Source: Halobacteroides halobius DSM 5150 (GTDB taxonomy: Bacteria > Bacillota > Halanaerobiia > Halobacteroidales > Halobacteroidaceae). From it: 64,000 nt of DNA. Under the pieces are notes generated by a model. That model did no database searches. It was not told where the DNA came from and saw only the letters and a program-made list of their open reading frames with translations. Shown in pieces: positions 37,973-47,621 of the stretch. A program made the position numbers and the translations under genes. Location of the stretch: assembly GCF_000328625.1 (NCBI RefSeq), contig NC_019978.1, positions 1,860,001 to 1,924,000 on the forward strand. Direction: 5' to 3'. Position 1 is the stretch's first letter; every line of letters starts with the position of its first letter.

Positions 37973-38713
37973 CTAATTTGCTTGTTTTAACTCTCTATAA
38001 ACTGCTCCTTCATCAACTTTTTGATTTTCTTTTAAATAATCAGTAACCGTTCGACCTTGATCATCAATCAATTCTGGATTAGCTCCATAGTTAAGTAAAA
38101 CAGAGATCTCATGCCAACTACTATATTTAGCAGCAATCATTAATGGAGTTTTACCCCTTGGCCCTTGATAATTAACATCAGCCCCAGCTTCAATTAGATT
38201 AACTAATAATTTAGGTTGGTTATTATTCTTAATAGCCCAAACTAATGGAGTATTTCCTGTCCAATCACATTTGTTAATAGCTGCCCCAGCTGAAAGTAAT
38301 CTCTGCACTAGCTTTTGATTTTTTTCAGTAGCATACATTAATGCTGTTCTACCTAATCCTTCTCTAGCATCTACTTTTGCTCCCACTGCAAGTAAAGTCT
38401 CAATCACTTCTAAATTACTATTATACTTTATAGCATACATCAAAGGTGTCTTTCCTACTGCAGAATGGCTGTTAACATTGGCCCCCGCATTAATTAAAGA
38501 AGTAATTATTTCTTTATCTTTACAATACCAAGCTGCAAACATCAATGCTGTAATCCCAGCTCTATTACGAGCAGTGACATCAACTCCAGTAGCAATCAAT
38601 GACTTAATTGATTCTAGGTTAGCATTATTCTTTAGCACTTGCATCAGTAAAGTCTCCTCATTCTCACTTTTGTTTCTAACCTCAAAATCTACTTCTATTG
38701 ACATAGTTTCCAA
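37973..38713 (-). CDS. Ankyrin-repeat protein
   Basis: A 246-residue protein composed almost wholly of six or seven ankyrin repeats of about 33 residues (RAGITALMFAAWYC, AVGKTPLMYAIKYNS, GLGRTALMYATEK, TGNTPLVWAIKNNN, RGKTPLMIAAKYSS). There is no signal peptide or membrane segment, so it is probably a cytoplasmic protein-binding scaffold. The partner is unknown. It starts at a TTG 6 bases after AAGGGGG; an ATG three codons on is too far from the site. It has its own promoter and reads into glpX across 61 bases. Confidence 0.85.
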   Translation of the reverse strand: METMSIEVDFEVRNKSENEETLLMQVLKNNANLESIKSLIATGVDVTARNRAGITALMFAAWYCKDKEIITSLINAGANVNSHSAVGKTPLMYAIKYNSNLEVIETLLAVGAKVDAREGLGRTALMYATEKNQKLVQRLLSAGAAINKCDWTGNTPLVWAIKNNNQPKLLVNLIEAGADVNYQGPRGKTPLMIAAKYSSWHEISVLLNYGANPELIDDQGRTVTDYLKENQKVDEGAVYRELKQAN

Positions 38714-38787
38714 TATAATACCCCCTTGAGTATATAAACCAATAACTTTCTAGCCTTTTTAAACTACCCTGTTTATTTTTTAATTAT

Positions 38788-38816
38788 ATTATACTCATTA
38801 TGTAAGTAAAATGCAA
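38788..38816 (-). promoter_or_regulatory. Sigma-A promoter for the ankyrin gene (and glpX)
   Basis: The minus strand has TTGCAT, a 17-base spacer and TATAAT, 74 bases upstream of the start. Confidence 0.7.
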
Positions 38817-39044
38817 CACTTTTAACCCAAAAAAGTAATTATTCAACCTTTTTATGTAAATATGTTATATTATATTTGCTTTATTCTGTTATATTAATCT
38901 TAATTAATGTCATTTAGGTTCATTTATCTGTATAATATTTTTGTATACATATTATAACATTTATTATACATATTTCAATATAATAATTAGCTTATTCCCA
39001 TATAGTTTTAACTGATTATTAAATTAATATTCCAAATATATAAT
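38817..39044. other. Very AT-rich intergenic stretch, no gene
   Basis: Between the ankyrin promoter and the glyS terminator the sequence is almost only A and T, with several TATAAT-like strings on both strands and a repeated TTATACAT. I see no reading frame, RNA gene or clear operator. Confidence 0.6.
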
Positions 39045-39075
39045 AAAAGCCCTGAATCTCTTTTAGATTCAGGGC
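39045..39075 (-). terminator. glyQS terminator
   Basis: The minus strand has the perfect 11-bp stem GCCCTGAATCT/AGATTCAGGGC with a 5-base loop, then TTTTATT, 22 bases after the glyS stop. Confidence 0.92.
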
Positions 39076-39097
39076 CAATCTCAAATTAATTTAATTA

Positions 39098-41176
39098 TTA
39101 ATCAATTACAATCTTATCTAAATCAGCTACCTCTGATAATAGCTCAGCAACTAATTTTAATAAGTATAAACGATTTTCTCTAACTGCCTCATCTTCTGCC
39201 ATTACTCGTACAGAATCAAAAACAGCATCAACTGATTCTTTAATTGTAGTCAATTCTTCTAAAGCTGTAACGTAATCTTGGTCACTTAATAATTGATCTA
39301 CTTTATCATCTAATTCCTTATAATCAGCATATAATTTTACTTCAGTATCAGATTCAAATAACTCTTCATTAACTATACTTTCTTCTGAAGCTTTTTGAGC
39401 TAGATTATTAACTCGATTGAAAACAGCAATTAAATCATCAAACTCATCCTTGGCTCTAAATTCCATTACTGCTTTAGCCCTAATTAGAGTATCATGAATA
39501 TCAGAACAATCAGTAGCTAAAATAGCATCTCTAACATCATATCTAATATCTGCTTCTTCTAATAACTTTTCTAATCGTAACTTAAAAAAGTCAACTACAT
39601 CCTCTTTAACTTTAGCCTCTGGTCGCTGGATTTCATCATCTAATAACTCTAAAGAAGAATCAATTAAAGTATCTAAAGTAATATCTAATTTAGCATCTAC
39701 AATGATGTTTACAATCCCTTGAGCTTGGCGACGTAAAGCATATGGATCTTGAGAACCAGTAGGAATAATGCCTACACTAAAACAAGCTACTATATTATCA
39801 ATCTTATCAGCAATACTAACTACTTGGCCCACCTTACTTTCTGGTAAAATATCAGCAGCATATCGTGGTAAATAATGTTCAAAGATAGCTGTAGCTACTT
39901 CTTGATCTTCTCCATCTAATAAAGCATACTCACGTCCCATTACTCCTTGTAATTTAGAGAATTCATTTACCATTTCAGTTACCAAGTCAGCTTTAGCTAA
40001 CTTGGCTGCTCTTGTGGCTTGGTCTATCTTTATATTAGATAAATCAAGTTCTTGAGCAAACTTATCCGCTAAAGCTATAATCCGCTCTACCTTATCATAA
40101 ATAGTCCCTAAATCCTCCTGGAAGATAATATCCTTAAGTTTCTTAACTTTAGATTCTAAACTTTTTACTTGATCTTCTTCATAGAAGAATTTAGCATCTG
40201 ACAATCGAGCCTGTAGTACTTTTTCATTACCATGACGGACAGTATCAATATGCTCTGCTGTTCCATTTCTAACAGTAACAAATAGATTTTCTAATTCTTT
40301 TGCATCATTCTCTACAGGAAAATAACGCTGGTGTTCTCGCATAGAAGTGATTAATACTTCTGATGGTAATTCTAGAAATTCTTGATCAAAACTACCACAT
40401 AAAGCAGTTGGGTATTCAACTAAGAAATTAACCTCTGTTAGTAAGTCATCATCTATGACTACATTAACTGCTTTTTCCTCTTCAATCTTTTTTATCTGCT
40501 CAACTATCATCTCTCGGCGTTGATTATGATCAACAATTACATACTCTTCTTCTAAAGCAGAGAAATAGTCAGCAGGTTGAGAAATTTCTATCTGCCCCTC
40601 ACTTAAGAATCTATGTCCTAAACTCCAATTATCAGTCTCTACCTCTGCTACAGAAAAATCTATCTTTTCTGTTCCATATAAAGCCAATAACCACTTAATT
40701 GGCCGGATAAAACGCATTTCCTGGTTAGCCCACCGCATAGGCTTAGAGAAATTTAATTCTGTTATTACTTCAGTTAATAACTGAGGTAATAACTTAATAG
40801 TTTCTTGGCCCTCTTCTGTAGTAGAAGCAAATACATACTCTCCATTATCCGTATCTCTAATTTCTAATTGGTCTGGAGTTAATCCTTGGCCTTTAGCAAA
40901 TCCTGCACCAGCTTTAGTTGGATTCCCTTCATCATCAAAAGCAATATTCTTTGCTGGCCCCCGTACCTCTTTCTTTAAATCTGCTTGATTAACAGCTACA
41001 TCCTCGATATATAATACCAATCTTCGCGGGGTACCAGTAACTTTAATTGTACCAGTTTCAATTCTATTATCTGTAAGTTTATCCTGGGCCAATCTTTCTA
41101 ATCTATCAAAAGTAGATAACATGAACCTAGCCGGAATTTCTTCTGTTCCTATCTCTAATAATAGATCCTTACTCAT
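39098..41176 (-). CDS. glyS: Glycine--tRNA ligase beta subunit
   Basis: Beta chain of the bacterial tetrameric glycyl-tRNA synthetase. The 692-residue product begins with the family [13 protein letters not shown], contains GTPRRLVLY, the KPMRW motif and the HD-like segment [16 protein letters not shown], and ends in an anticodon-binding domain with NRVNNLAQK. Its start overlaps the glyQ stop by 8 bases. glyQ-glyS-(ccpN)-ppsR order is as in Bacillus except for the inserted ankyrin and glpX genes. Confidence 0.97.
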   Translation of the reverse strand: MSKDLLLEIGTEEIPARFMLSTFDRLERLAQDKLTDNRIETGTIKVTGTPRRLVLYIEDVAVNQADLKKEVRGPAKNIAFDDEGNPTKAGAGFAKGQGLTPDQLEIRDTDNGEYVFASTTEEGQETIKLLPQLLTEVITELNFSKPMRWANQEMRFIRPIKWLLALYGTEKIDFSVAEVETDNWSLGHRFLSEGQIEISQPADYFSALEEEYVIVDHNQRREMIVEQIKKIEEEKAVNVVIDDDLLTEVNFLVEYPTALCGSFDQEFLELPSEVLITSMREHQRYFPVENDAKELENLFVTVRNGTAEHIDTVRHGNEKVLQARLSDAKFFYEEDQVKSLESKVKKLKDIIFQEDLGTIYDKVERIIALADKFAQELDLSNIKIDQATRAAKLAKADLVTEMVNEFSKLQGVMGREYALLDGEDQEVATAIFEHYLPRYAADILPESKVGQVVSIADKIDNIVACFSVGIIPTGSQDPYALRRQAQGIVNIIVDAKLDITLDTLIDSSLELLDDEIQRPEAKVKEDVVDFFKLRLEKLLEEADIRYDVRDAILATDCSDIHDTLIRAKAVMEFRAKDEFDDLIAVFNRVNNLAQKASEESIVNEELFESDTEVKLYADYKELDDKVDQLLSDQDYVTALEELTTIKESVDAVFDSVRVMAEDEAVRENRLYLLKLVAELLSEVADLDKIVID

Positions 41177-42053
41177 TATCCTGACCTCCCTTTAACAGTG
41201 GGTATCCCAATTCTTCTCTTTGTTTAACATAATTTTTAGCACATTCTTTAGCTAAATTACGAACTCGTCCAATGTAACTAGTCCGTTCTGTAACTGAAAT
41301 AGCCCCCCTAGCATCTAATAAATTAAATGCGTGAGAACACTTTAGTACATAATCATAAGCTGGCAGAACTAGCCCTGCTTCTATAACTTGTTTAGCTTCT
41401 TTTTCATATAGATTAAATAAAGTAACTAATCTATCAATATTAGCCTTTTCAAAATTATATGTAGAATGTTCTACTTCACCTTGATGGTGTACATCACCAT
41501 AATTAATACCTGCAACCCATTCAATATCATAAACACTATCTACCTCTTGTAAATACATAGCAATCCGTTCTAATCCATAAGTAATCTCTACTGATACAGG
41601 GTGACATTCAACCCCTCCCACCTGTTGAAAATATGTAAATTGAGTAATCTCCATTCCATCTAACCAAACTTCCCAACCAAGTCCCCAAGCACCTACAGTT
41701 GGATTTTCCCAATTATCTTCTACAAACCGAATATCATGCTTATCCGGGTCAATTCCTAAAGCCTCTAAACTCTTTAAATAAATTTCTTGAATATCATCTG
41801 GAGAAGGCTTCATAATTACCTGATATTGATAATAATGCTGTAATCGATTAGGATTTTCTCCATATCTTCCATCATCAGGTCTACGACATGGCTCAACATA
41901 AGCTACATTCCATGGCTCAGGTCCTAAAGATCTTAAAAAAGTAGATGGATTCATCGTTCCAGCACCCACTTCAACATCATAAGGTTGTCTAATAATACAC
42001 TTCTGTTTTGCCCAAAACTGATTTAACGTATTAATAATTTCCTGAAACTCCAC
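41169..42053 (-). CDS. glyQ: Glycine--tRNA ligase alpha subunit
   Basis: Catalytic class II chain of the alpha2beta2 glycyl-tRNA synthetase. The 294-residue product has the family signatures [57 protein letters not shown] and [16 protein letters not shown]. It starts at a GTG about 7 bases after GGGAGGG. The leader upstream carries a promoter and an attenuator-like hairpin, but not a T-box. Confidence 0.97.
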   Translation of the reverse strand: MEFQEIINTLNQFWAKQKCIIRQPYDVEVGAGTMNPSTFLRSLGPEPWNVAYVEPCRRPDDGRYGENPNRLQHYYQYQVIMKPSPDDIQEIYLKSLEALGIDPDKHDIRFVEDNWENPTVGAWGLGWEVWLDGMEITQFTYFQQVGGVECHPVSVEITYGLERIAMYLQEVDSVYDIEWVAGINYGDVHHQGEVEHSTYNFEKANIDRLVTLFNLYEKEAKQVIEAGLVLPAYDYVLKCSHAFNLLDARGAISVTERTSYIGRVRNLAKECAKNYVKQREELGYPLLKGGQDNE

Positions 42054-42080
42054 AACAATTTCCCTCCCATATTTTAAATT

Positions 42081-42151
42081 AGTGTCAGTATAAATAAAGA
42101 TCAGACCATTAGATTTTAAAGTTGCTTACGCTCACACTAGTTTCTGACACT
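42081..42151. repeat. 71-base segment with 8-base inverted ends in the glyQ leader
   Basis: AGTGTCAG at 42081..42088 is mirrored by CTGACACT at 42144..42151, with 55 bases of non-coding sequence between. It could be the base of an RNA structure in the glyQ leader or the relic of a very small mobile element. An 8-base inverted repeat alone is weak evidence. Confidence 0.35.
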
Positions 42152-42162
42152 TTAGTGATTAT

Positions 42163-42200
42163 AAAAAACCCCCTCCCCAGTAATCATACCAGGGACGAGG
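42163..42200 (-). terminator. Attenuator-like terminator upstream of glyQ
   Basis: The minus strand has TCCCTGGTA/TACTGGGGA (9 bp with G-U pairs), extended by CCTCG/GGGGG, followed by TTTTTT. CAGGG at 42210..42214 could instead pair with CCCTG at 42190..42194, disrupting the terminator. It lies about 36 bases after the predicted transcription start, so it could attenuate glyQS. Alternatively it ends the recO operon. The T-box consensus AGGGTGGNACCGCG is absent. Confidence 0.65.
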
Positions 42201-42242
42201 CAAGCTTTACCCTGTCATTTTATTACACCAAATTTTGAACTT

Positions 42243-42271
42243 AATATATCAAAGATTCAACTTTTTGTCAA
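42243..42271 (-). promoter_or_regulatory. Sigma-A promoter upstream of the glyQ leader
   Basis: The minus strand has TTGACA, a 17-base spacer and TATATT, beginning 12 bases after the DUF4342 gene. The predicted start near 42236 gives a leader of about 180 bases with the attenuator-like hairpin at its front. Confidence 0.78.
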
Positions 42272-42282
42272 TAAAGTCACTT

Positions 42283-42708
42283 TTATTTAGAACGCTCTAC
42301 TTTAATTTTATATTTAGTTGCTACTGCTGCTATAGCACCTAAAGCTGCTAAATAAGGTGCTAATACAACTCCTATTACTCCCGCAGTAACAGGAATATTA
42401 AGCACAGTACGTCCATCTTTTTTAATATTAATTCTAGTTACATTACCCTTTTTAATTAATTCTTTTACTTTCGTTATTACTTCTTCTCCTCTAACTTGAA
42501 ATTCGTTTTTGAACTGTTTTTGTTGCTTTTGTTGTTGGTTAAATCTATTCTGTTCTTCTTTCTTTCCTTGTCTACTCTCTTGATCATTATCTATAGCAAG
42601 TACAGCCTCTAATACATCACCATCAGCAGCTTTTAGAGCATTAACCGCCTTCTTATAATTAACTCCAGTTCTCTCTACTATAACATCTAGTTTATTTATT
42701 TCCTCCAT
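42283..42708 (-). CDS. DUF4342 protein with UBA-like N-terminus
   Basis: A 141-residue protein. Residues about 5-40 (LDVIVERTGVNYKKAVNALK) look like a UBA/NAC-type three-helix domain as in EF-Ts. A Gln/Lys-rich linker follows, then a DUF4342 segment (VITKVKELIKKGNVTRINIK) and a hydrophobic stretch (VTAGVIGVVLAPYLAALGAIAAV), probably a membrane helix. Function is unknown. It lies 11 bases after recO and is the last gene of that operon. Confidence 0.75.
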   Translation of the reverse strand: MEEINKLDVIVERTGVNYKKAVNALKAADGDVLEAVLAIDNDQESRQGKKEEQNRFNQQQKQQKQFKNEFQVRGEEVITKVKELIKKGNVTRINIKKDGRTVLNIPVTAGVIGVVLAPYLAALGAIAAVATKYKIKVERSK

Positions 42709-42719
42709 TGTTTTCCCCC

Positions 42720-43463
42720 TTAAATGTCTTTTAGAGAATCTAAAAAGGAGATAGTCTTTAATTCTTTTTCGGTAATTGTTTCAATATAAGCTGGAATGAT
42801 ATTAGTTAATTGTTTATTAGCATATTCAGGTAATTTTAGTCTTAATAATCGCCTATAATCTAGCTTTATTAATTGTTCTATAAATTTAACTGTGCCAAGA
42901 CTTACCCTTAAATCTTGATTACTAGCACATTTATCACAAGTCAACCCACCTGCTATTAAATTAAACTTAACACTTTGATCAACTTCTCTTCCACATTTAA
43001 TACAAGCAGTTATATAAGGTTGATAACCCAATAAATTTAATAGCTTTAACTCAAAAGTTCTAAGCAATAAATCAATTTCATCTAACTGATCCAACAATTT
43101 TAAAGTTAGTAATAATAAATCAAAAATATCCTGATGTGGTTGATGATCAACTGTTAATTCATTAACTAGTTCAGCTAAATAAGAAGCTGCTGTCATTTTA
43201 AGAATATCATCCTTTAAACTACTAAAGGAATCTTTAATATCACACTGACTTAAATTCCCCAAATCTGATTTACCCTGATAAACCAATATATGATTGTAAG
43301 TGAAAGGCTCTAATCCTGCTGCTAGACTACTTTTAGTTTTTCTTACCCCTTTAGCTACAACTCTAATCTTTCCCTTATTCCTACTAAATAAAACAATGAT
43401 TTTATCTGCTTCACCTAACTCATAGTGGCGCAATACTATTGCATCTGTATCAAATAGGCTCAT
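42720..43463 (-). CDS. recO: DNA repair protein RecO
   Basis: Recombination mediator that works with RecF and RecR to load RecA on SSB-coated DNA. The 247-residue product has an N-terminal OB fold (DAIVLRHYELGEADKIIVLFS, VVAKGVRKTKSSLAAGLEPF) and the C-terminal zinc motif CIKCGREV ... LTCDKC. It follows deoC after a 104-base gap, where Bacillus places yqzL; I found no convincing yqzL here. Confidence 0.95.
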   Translation of the reverse strand: MSLFDTDAIVLRHYELGEADKIIVLFSRNKGKIRVVAKGVRKTKSSLAAGLEPFTYNHILVYQGKSDLGNLSQCDIKDSFSSLKDDILKMTAASYLAELVNELTVDHQPHQDIFDLLLLTLKLLDQLDEIDLLLRTFELKLLNLLGYQPYITACIKCGREVDQSVKFNLIAGGLTCDKCASNQDLRVSLGTVKFIEQLIKLDYRRLLRLKLPEYANKQLTNIIPAYIETITEKELKTISFLDSLKDI

Positions 43464-43567
43464 TTATATCAATCCTTTTTCTGAGAAGAGAGCCCTTACC
43501 ACTACCTCTCTTTAGTAATCCCTTTAGTTTATTGTGCACTAAAAAAATAATCTTCATAACAGGAAAA

Positions 43568-44254
43568 TTAATCTTCTCTACTTCTTACTACTTCTATAGC
43601 ATTTTTAGTCCCGATTCTATTTGCTCCTGCATCTAACTTCTCAATAGCATCATCAAAACCTTTAACTCCACCATAAGTTTCTACCCCAATTGATCTACCT
43701 ACTATCTTTCTAATTAAAGCAACATCCTCTAAATCTGCAACTTCTTGCGGGCCAAATCCTGTACTAGTCTTGATAAAGTCAACTCTAATCTCTCTAAGTA
43801 GCTTAGATACGGCTATAATTTCTTCTTCCTCTAAATAAGAAATTTCAACTATGGCCTTAGTAATAATATCTTTAGAGACTCCTGATAACTTAGTTGCTTC
43901 AATTACAGGTTTAACAGTCTCTCTAATAGCATTCCAGTTCTTCTTTTTAATATCACCTGTTCTAATTACTACTTCAATCTCTTGTGCTCCATTATCTAAA
44001 GCATCTTTAGTTTCATAAGCTTTAGTTTTGGCTGTAGAAGCTCCTAGAGGAAATCCAATGACAGTACTAACCTTAACCGAGCTATCTTTTAGTAATTGAG
44101 CAGCCAATGGTACAAAACACGGATTAACACATACTGCCACCAAATTATATTCCTTTGCTTCTTCACAGATTTTTTTTACTTCAGATACCGTAACAGTTGG
44201 ATCTAAAATAGTATAATCTACAACTTTAACCATATCTTTAGGTTTAATTGCCAT
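43568..44254 (-). CDS. deoC: Deoxyribose-phosphate aldolase
   Basis: Cleaves 2-deoxyribose 5-phosphate to glyceraldehyde 3-phosphate and acetaldehyde in nucleoside catabolism. The 228-residue TIM-barrel protein has the NPCFVPLA and VIGFPLGASTAKTK signatures, the Schiff-base lysine in FIKTSTGF and the second lysine in ETYGGVKGF. In Bacillus a cytidine deaminase gene occupies this place next to era; here another deoxynucleoside-salvage enzyme does. Good ATG start after AAAGGAG. Confidence 0.95.
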   Translation of the reverse strand: MAIKPKDMVKVVDYTILDPTVTVSEVKKICEEAKEYNLVAVCVNPCFVPLAAQLLKDSSVKVSTVIGFPLGASTAKTKAYETKDALDNGAQEIEVVIRTGDIKKKNWNAIRETVKPVIEATKLSGVSKDIITKAIVEISYLEEEEIIAVSKLLREIRVDFIKTSTGFGPQEVADLEDVALIRKIVGRSIGVETYGGVKGFDDAIEKLDAGANRIGTKNAIEVVRSRED

Positions 44255-44314
44255 CTACATCAGCTCCTTTTTACATTAAATAATCGAGAAACATCTCTTT
44301 TTTAACCCATCTTA

Positions 44315-45226
44315 TCAACCTCTATAACCTAACATCTTTAAGGCATCTTCTTTCTCTCGCCAATCTTTCTTTACTTTAACCCATAGATCTAAGAAAACTT
44401 TAGTATTTAATAAGCTTTCTATATCTTCTCTTGCCGCGCTACCAATTTTTTTAAGCATACTACCATTCTTACCAATTAAAATCCCTTTTTGTGATTTCCT
44501 CTCTACATAAATATTAGCTCTAATATCAATCAATTCTTGTTCTTGCCGTTCATTAAAATCAATAATTTCTACAGCTACTGAATGAGGAACTTCTTGGTGC
44601 GTATAATTTAAAACTTGCTCTCTAATTAACTCAGCAATAATAAATTGTTCAATCTGGTCTGTAACCATATCATCAGGATAATACTTTGGCCCTTGGGGCA
44701 TAAACTCTACAATTTGATCAACTAAGTGATCAAGATTAACTTCTTCTAAAGCAGATATAGTGACTGTTTCTATAAAATTACCTAATTTTTCATAATCATT
44801 AATTCTACTGGCTAACTTTTTCTTATCTATAGTATCTACTTTATTTAAAACTAGTAAAACTGGAGTATCTATTCCAGTCAATTGTTGAGCAATTCTTTTA
44901 TCATCATAGTTAGGAGGATAATTGGCATCAACCATAAATAAAACTAAGTTAATATCTTTAAGAGCTTGAGTAGCTACTTCATTTAAATATTGGCCCATCT
45001 TATCCTGAGATTGATGTACTCCAGGTGTATCAAGAAAAATCATTTGTGCCTGGTCTAAAGTTAAAATACACTGAATCTTATTTCTAGTTGTTTGAGCTTT
45101 ACGTGAAGTAATAGCTATCTTTTGACCAATTAATTGATTAATTAAAGTTGATTTACCTACATTAGGTTGTCCTATTACTGTAATAAAACCTGATTTAAAA
45201 TCAGCTCCTACTTCTAAATTGTTCAT
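44315..45226 (-). CDS. era: GTPase Era
   Basis: Essential GTPase for 30S ribosome assembly that binds the 3' end of 16S rRNA. The 303-residue product has G1 (GQPNVGKSTL), G3 (LDTPGVH), G4 (LNKVD) and a C-terminal KH domain (VERKSQKGILIGKNGSMLKKIG). It starts at an ATG after AAAGGGGG. Together with ybeY, yqfG-type neighbours and phoH, it forms the conserved ribosome-maturation cluster. Confidence 0.97.
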   Translation of the reverse strand: MNNLEVGADFKSGFITVIGQPNVGKSTLINQLIGQKIAITSRKAQTTRNKIQCILTLDQAQMIFLDTPGVHQSQDKMGQYLNEVATQALKDINLVLFMVDANYPPNYDDKRIAQQLTGIDTPVLLVLNKVDTIDKKKLASRINDYEKLGNFIETVTISALEEVNLDHLVDQIVEFMPQGPKYYPDDMVTDQIEQFIIAELIREQVLNYTHQEVPHSVAVEIIDFNERQEQELIDIRANIYVERKSQKGILIGKNGSMLKKIGSAAREDIESLLNTKVFLDLWVKVKKDWREKEDALKMLGYRG

Positions 45227-45239
45227 TTGATATCCCCCT

Positions 45240-45692
45240 TTAAAATCTTAACTGCATAATTAATCTATCTTCATTAGGACCATATTCTTGCTTGCGAAAC
45301 TCTTTCTTTTTAAAACCAAACTTCTGATATAACTTTAAAGCAGCTTGATTATTAGGAGCAACTGTTAACTCAACAGTAACTATACCTAACTTTTGTAATT
45401 GCTGCAGTGAATAATCTAATAACTGTTCACCTAATCCTTGACCTTGGTAATCTGAATTAACAGCTAAACCATATAAATAAGCCTGATTTACTTCTTCCAT
45501 ATCTCTAAGGTACTCTATCACTCCAACCGGCTTATCAGCAATATAAAGCACATATACTGCACCATGATGAAGTAGTGGAGTTAAGCCCCACTGATTTAAA
45601 CCACCTTCTCCAAAAGCTTCTACTTCAATCTGTACTATTTCTTTTATTACATCAAAGTTATTAGTAGTTAGTCTTTCTATTTTAACTGCCAC
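45240..45692 (-). CDS. GNAT-family N-acetyltransferase
   Basis: A 150-residue single-domain acetyltransferase. The acetyl-CoA binding motif is visible as VNSDYQGQGLGEQLLD (R/QxxGxG/A type), followed by NNQAALKLYQKFGFKKK, the usual GNAT C-terminal motif. The substrate is unknown. It starts at a GTG after GAGGGATATC and overlaps the DUF502 stop by 11 bases, so it is translationally coupled. It is not among the usual era neighbours. Confidence 0.85.
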   Translation of the reverse strand: MAVKIERLTTNNFDVIKEIVQIEVEAFGEGGLNQWGLTPLLHHGAVYVLYIADKPVGVIEYLRDMEEVNQAYLYGLAVNSDYQGQGLGEQLLDYSLQQLQKLGIVTVELTVAPNNQAALKLYQKFGFKKKEFRKQEYGPNEDRLIMQLRF

Positions 45693-46284
45693 GATATCCC
45701 TCCTCTGGAACTATAGTTCCCCCAGAAACAATCAGTTTTAAACCTTCCTCTACTGTCATATCTAAATAAGTTACTTCTTCTTTAGGAATTAAAACTAACA
45801 TACCAGATGTTGGATTAGGAGTTGTTGGGATAAATATACTTACTACCTCCAAGTCTAAATTCCTTTCTATCCGGGCAATTCCTTCCTTAGTTAAAAAGCC
45901 AATCTGATAAATTCCTTGGCGTGGGTACTCTACCACTACCACTTTGCGAAAAGCAGTCTTATTCTTTCTAAATAAAGCTTCTATAATTTGTTGTACCGTT
46001 AAATAAATATTACGGACTATTGGTATTTTAGTCAGTATTCTTTCTCCAAATTCGATTAACTTCTTTCCTAATACATTAGTTGCTATAACCCCTACACCTA
46101 AAATAACTCCTACGCTAATTATTATACTTAATCCATAAATTCTTTTGCCAATAATAAATTCAATTAAAGGGCCAAAGCCCTGTTCTACCATACTAATTAC
46201 AGCACTTAGAATATATATAGTAGCAAGCAAGGGTAATAAAACAACTAATCCCGTAATAAAGTAATTTCTAATTTGCTTTAACAT
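45682..46284 (-). CDS. DUF502 membrane protein
   Basis: A 200-residue member of DUF502 with two N-terminal membrane spans (YFITGLVVLLPLLATIYIL and ISVGVILGVGVIATNVL) and a soluble C-terminal domain with the family segments IPIVRNIYLTVQQ and FIPTTPNPTSGMLVLIP. Function is unknown. Its ATG directly follows the stop of the CorC-like gene, so the two are coupled. Confidence 0.88.
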   Translation of the reverse strand: MLKQIRNYFITGLVVLLPLLATIYILSAVISMVEQGFGPLIEFIIGKRIYGLSIIISVGVILGVGVIATNVLGKKLIEFGERILTKIPIVRNIYLTVQQIIEALFRKNKTAFRKVVVVEYPRQGIYQIGFLTKEGIARIERNLDLEVVSIFIPTTPNPTSGMLVLIPKEEVTYLDMTVEEGLKLIVSGGTIVPEEGYRGS

Positions 46285-47580
46285 CTAATCTTCACCTTGT
46301 TCCTCAGTTTGATTTTCTGATCTATCATCAGTAGTAGTCTGTTTGATTCTTACTTTAGAGATCCGACGTTGTACTACTTCTTCTGCACTAACCGTTAGAT
46401 CTTCAAACTCTATTCTCTCTCCATTATCAGGTACATAACCTAACATACTTAAAATAAAGCCACTAATAGTTTCATAGTCTTCTTCTGGTAAGTCTATACC
46501 TAAAACCTCATTGATCTCATCAATATCAACTCTACCATCTACCAGTAATTCATCATCTTCAAGCATCTTAATTAACTTTTCTTCTTCATCATATTCATCT
46601 TGAATATCACCAACAATTTCTTCTAATAAATCTTCAATAGTTACCAAACCAGCTGTCCCACCATACTCATCTAATATAATAGCCATATGTATTTTCTCTT
46701 TCTTTAATTCGCTTAACAAATTATCTACCTTTTTAGTCTCAGGCACATAAAATGCAGGTCGCATAATCTTTTGAATATTCATCTGATGATTATCTTCTGT
46801 TAGTAATGGCAGTAAATCCTTAGCATAAACAATCCCCACTATATTATCAACTGTATCATTATACACAGGAATTCGAGATAATCCCATATCAACTACAATA
46901 TCTATTAATTCTTCTATTGAATCATTAACTTCTACACAAATCATATCAATTCTAGGTACTAAAATTTCTTTGACTCTAGTATCATCAAACTCAAAAATAC
47001 TATTAATCATTTGTTTTTCATCAGTCTCAATAACTCCTTCTTTCTCCCCTACAGTTAAGTACCGTCTAATTCTTTCTTCACTAATAAAAGGTTTAGTAGT
47101 CGCTTTCTGACCTCTATTACCTGTTAATACACTAGTTATTATATTTAAAATTTTAACAACAGGATAAAATAAATAATAACAGATTTCAATCGGTCGAGCA
47201 ACTGTCATAGAAAACTTTAGTGCTTTACTATTAGCTATTGACTTAGGAGTAATCTCTCCAAAAACTAATAAAAGTAAAGTAACTACCCCTGTAGCTATTC
47301 CAACCCCTGCATTCCCGAATATATCAATAGCTAATTTAGTAGCTATTGAAGAGGCCGCAATATTGACTAGATTATTACCTACTAAGATTGTGGCTATTAA
47401 TCTATCTGGAGTACTTAACAATTTCTCTAAAATAGCTGCTTTTTTATCACCTTCCTGCTTTAAATGCCTAATCTCAATTCTATTAACTGACATTAAAGCA
47501 GTTTCAGAACCAGAAAAGAAGGCAGAGCCTCCTAAACATAAGAAGAAAATAACTGGTTCAATAAACCTCGAAATTTCCAT
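46285..47580 (-). CDS. CNNM/CorC-family transporter or hemolysin-like protein
   Basis: A 431-residue membrane protein with three or four spans in an N-terminal DUF21/CNNM domain (about 1-190, GGSAFFSGSETALMSVNRIE), a CBS pair (about 200-330, including MICVEVNDSIEELIDIVV) and a C-terminal CorC_HlyC domain (about 345-415, DGRVDIDEINEVLGIDLPE). The family includes magnesium efflux proteins such as MpfA; the hemolysin name is historical. The start ATG follows AGGAGG. The substrate is inferred. Confidence 0.9.
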   Translation of the reverse strand: MEISRFIEPVIFFLCLGGSAFFSGSETALMSVNRIEIRHLKQEGDKKAAILEKLLSTPDRLIATILVGNNLVNIAASSIATKLAIDIFGNAGVGIATGVVTLLLLVFGEITPKSIANSKALKFSMTVARPIEICYYLFYPVVKILNIITSVLTGNRGQKATTKPFISEERIRRYLTVGEKEGVIETDEKQMINSIFEFDDTRVKEILVPRIDMICVEVNDSIEELIDIVVDMGLSRIPVYNDTVDNIVGIVYAKDLLPLLTEDNHQMNIQKIMRPAFYVPETKKVDNLLSELKKEKIHMAIILDEYGGTAGLVTIEDLLEEIVGDIQDEYDEEEKLIKMLEDDELLVDGRVDIDEINEVLGIDLPEEDYETISGFILSMLGYVPDNGERIEFEDLTVSAEEVVQRRISKVRIKQTTTDDRSENQTEEQGED

Positions 47581-47621
47581 ACATTAATCCTCCTTTAGAT
47601 ATTTCTTACCATATCTATTAC

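Noticed and set aside
37472-37990. Long plus-strand frame opposite glpX (172 codons) and similar long antisense frames elsewhere
   Set aside because: They are antisense to well-identified genes, have low-complexity composition and lack ribosome sites.
42054-42282. T-box riboswitch upstream of glyQ
   Set aside because: The leader is too short for stem I and lacks the T-box consensus with its UGGN bulge, so only an attenuator-like hairpin is claimed.
43464-43567. A 36-codon minus-strand frame between deoC and recO as a possible yqzL
   Set aside because: It has no ribosome site, runs into the recO start and does not resemble YqzL.
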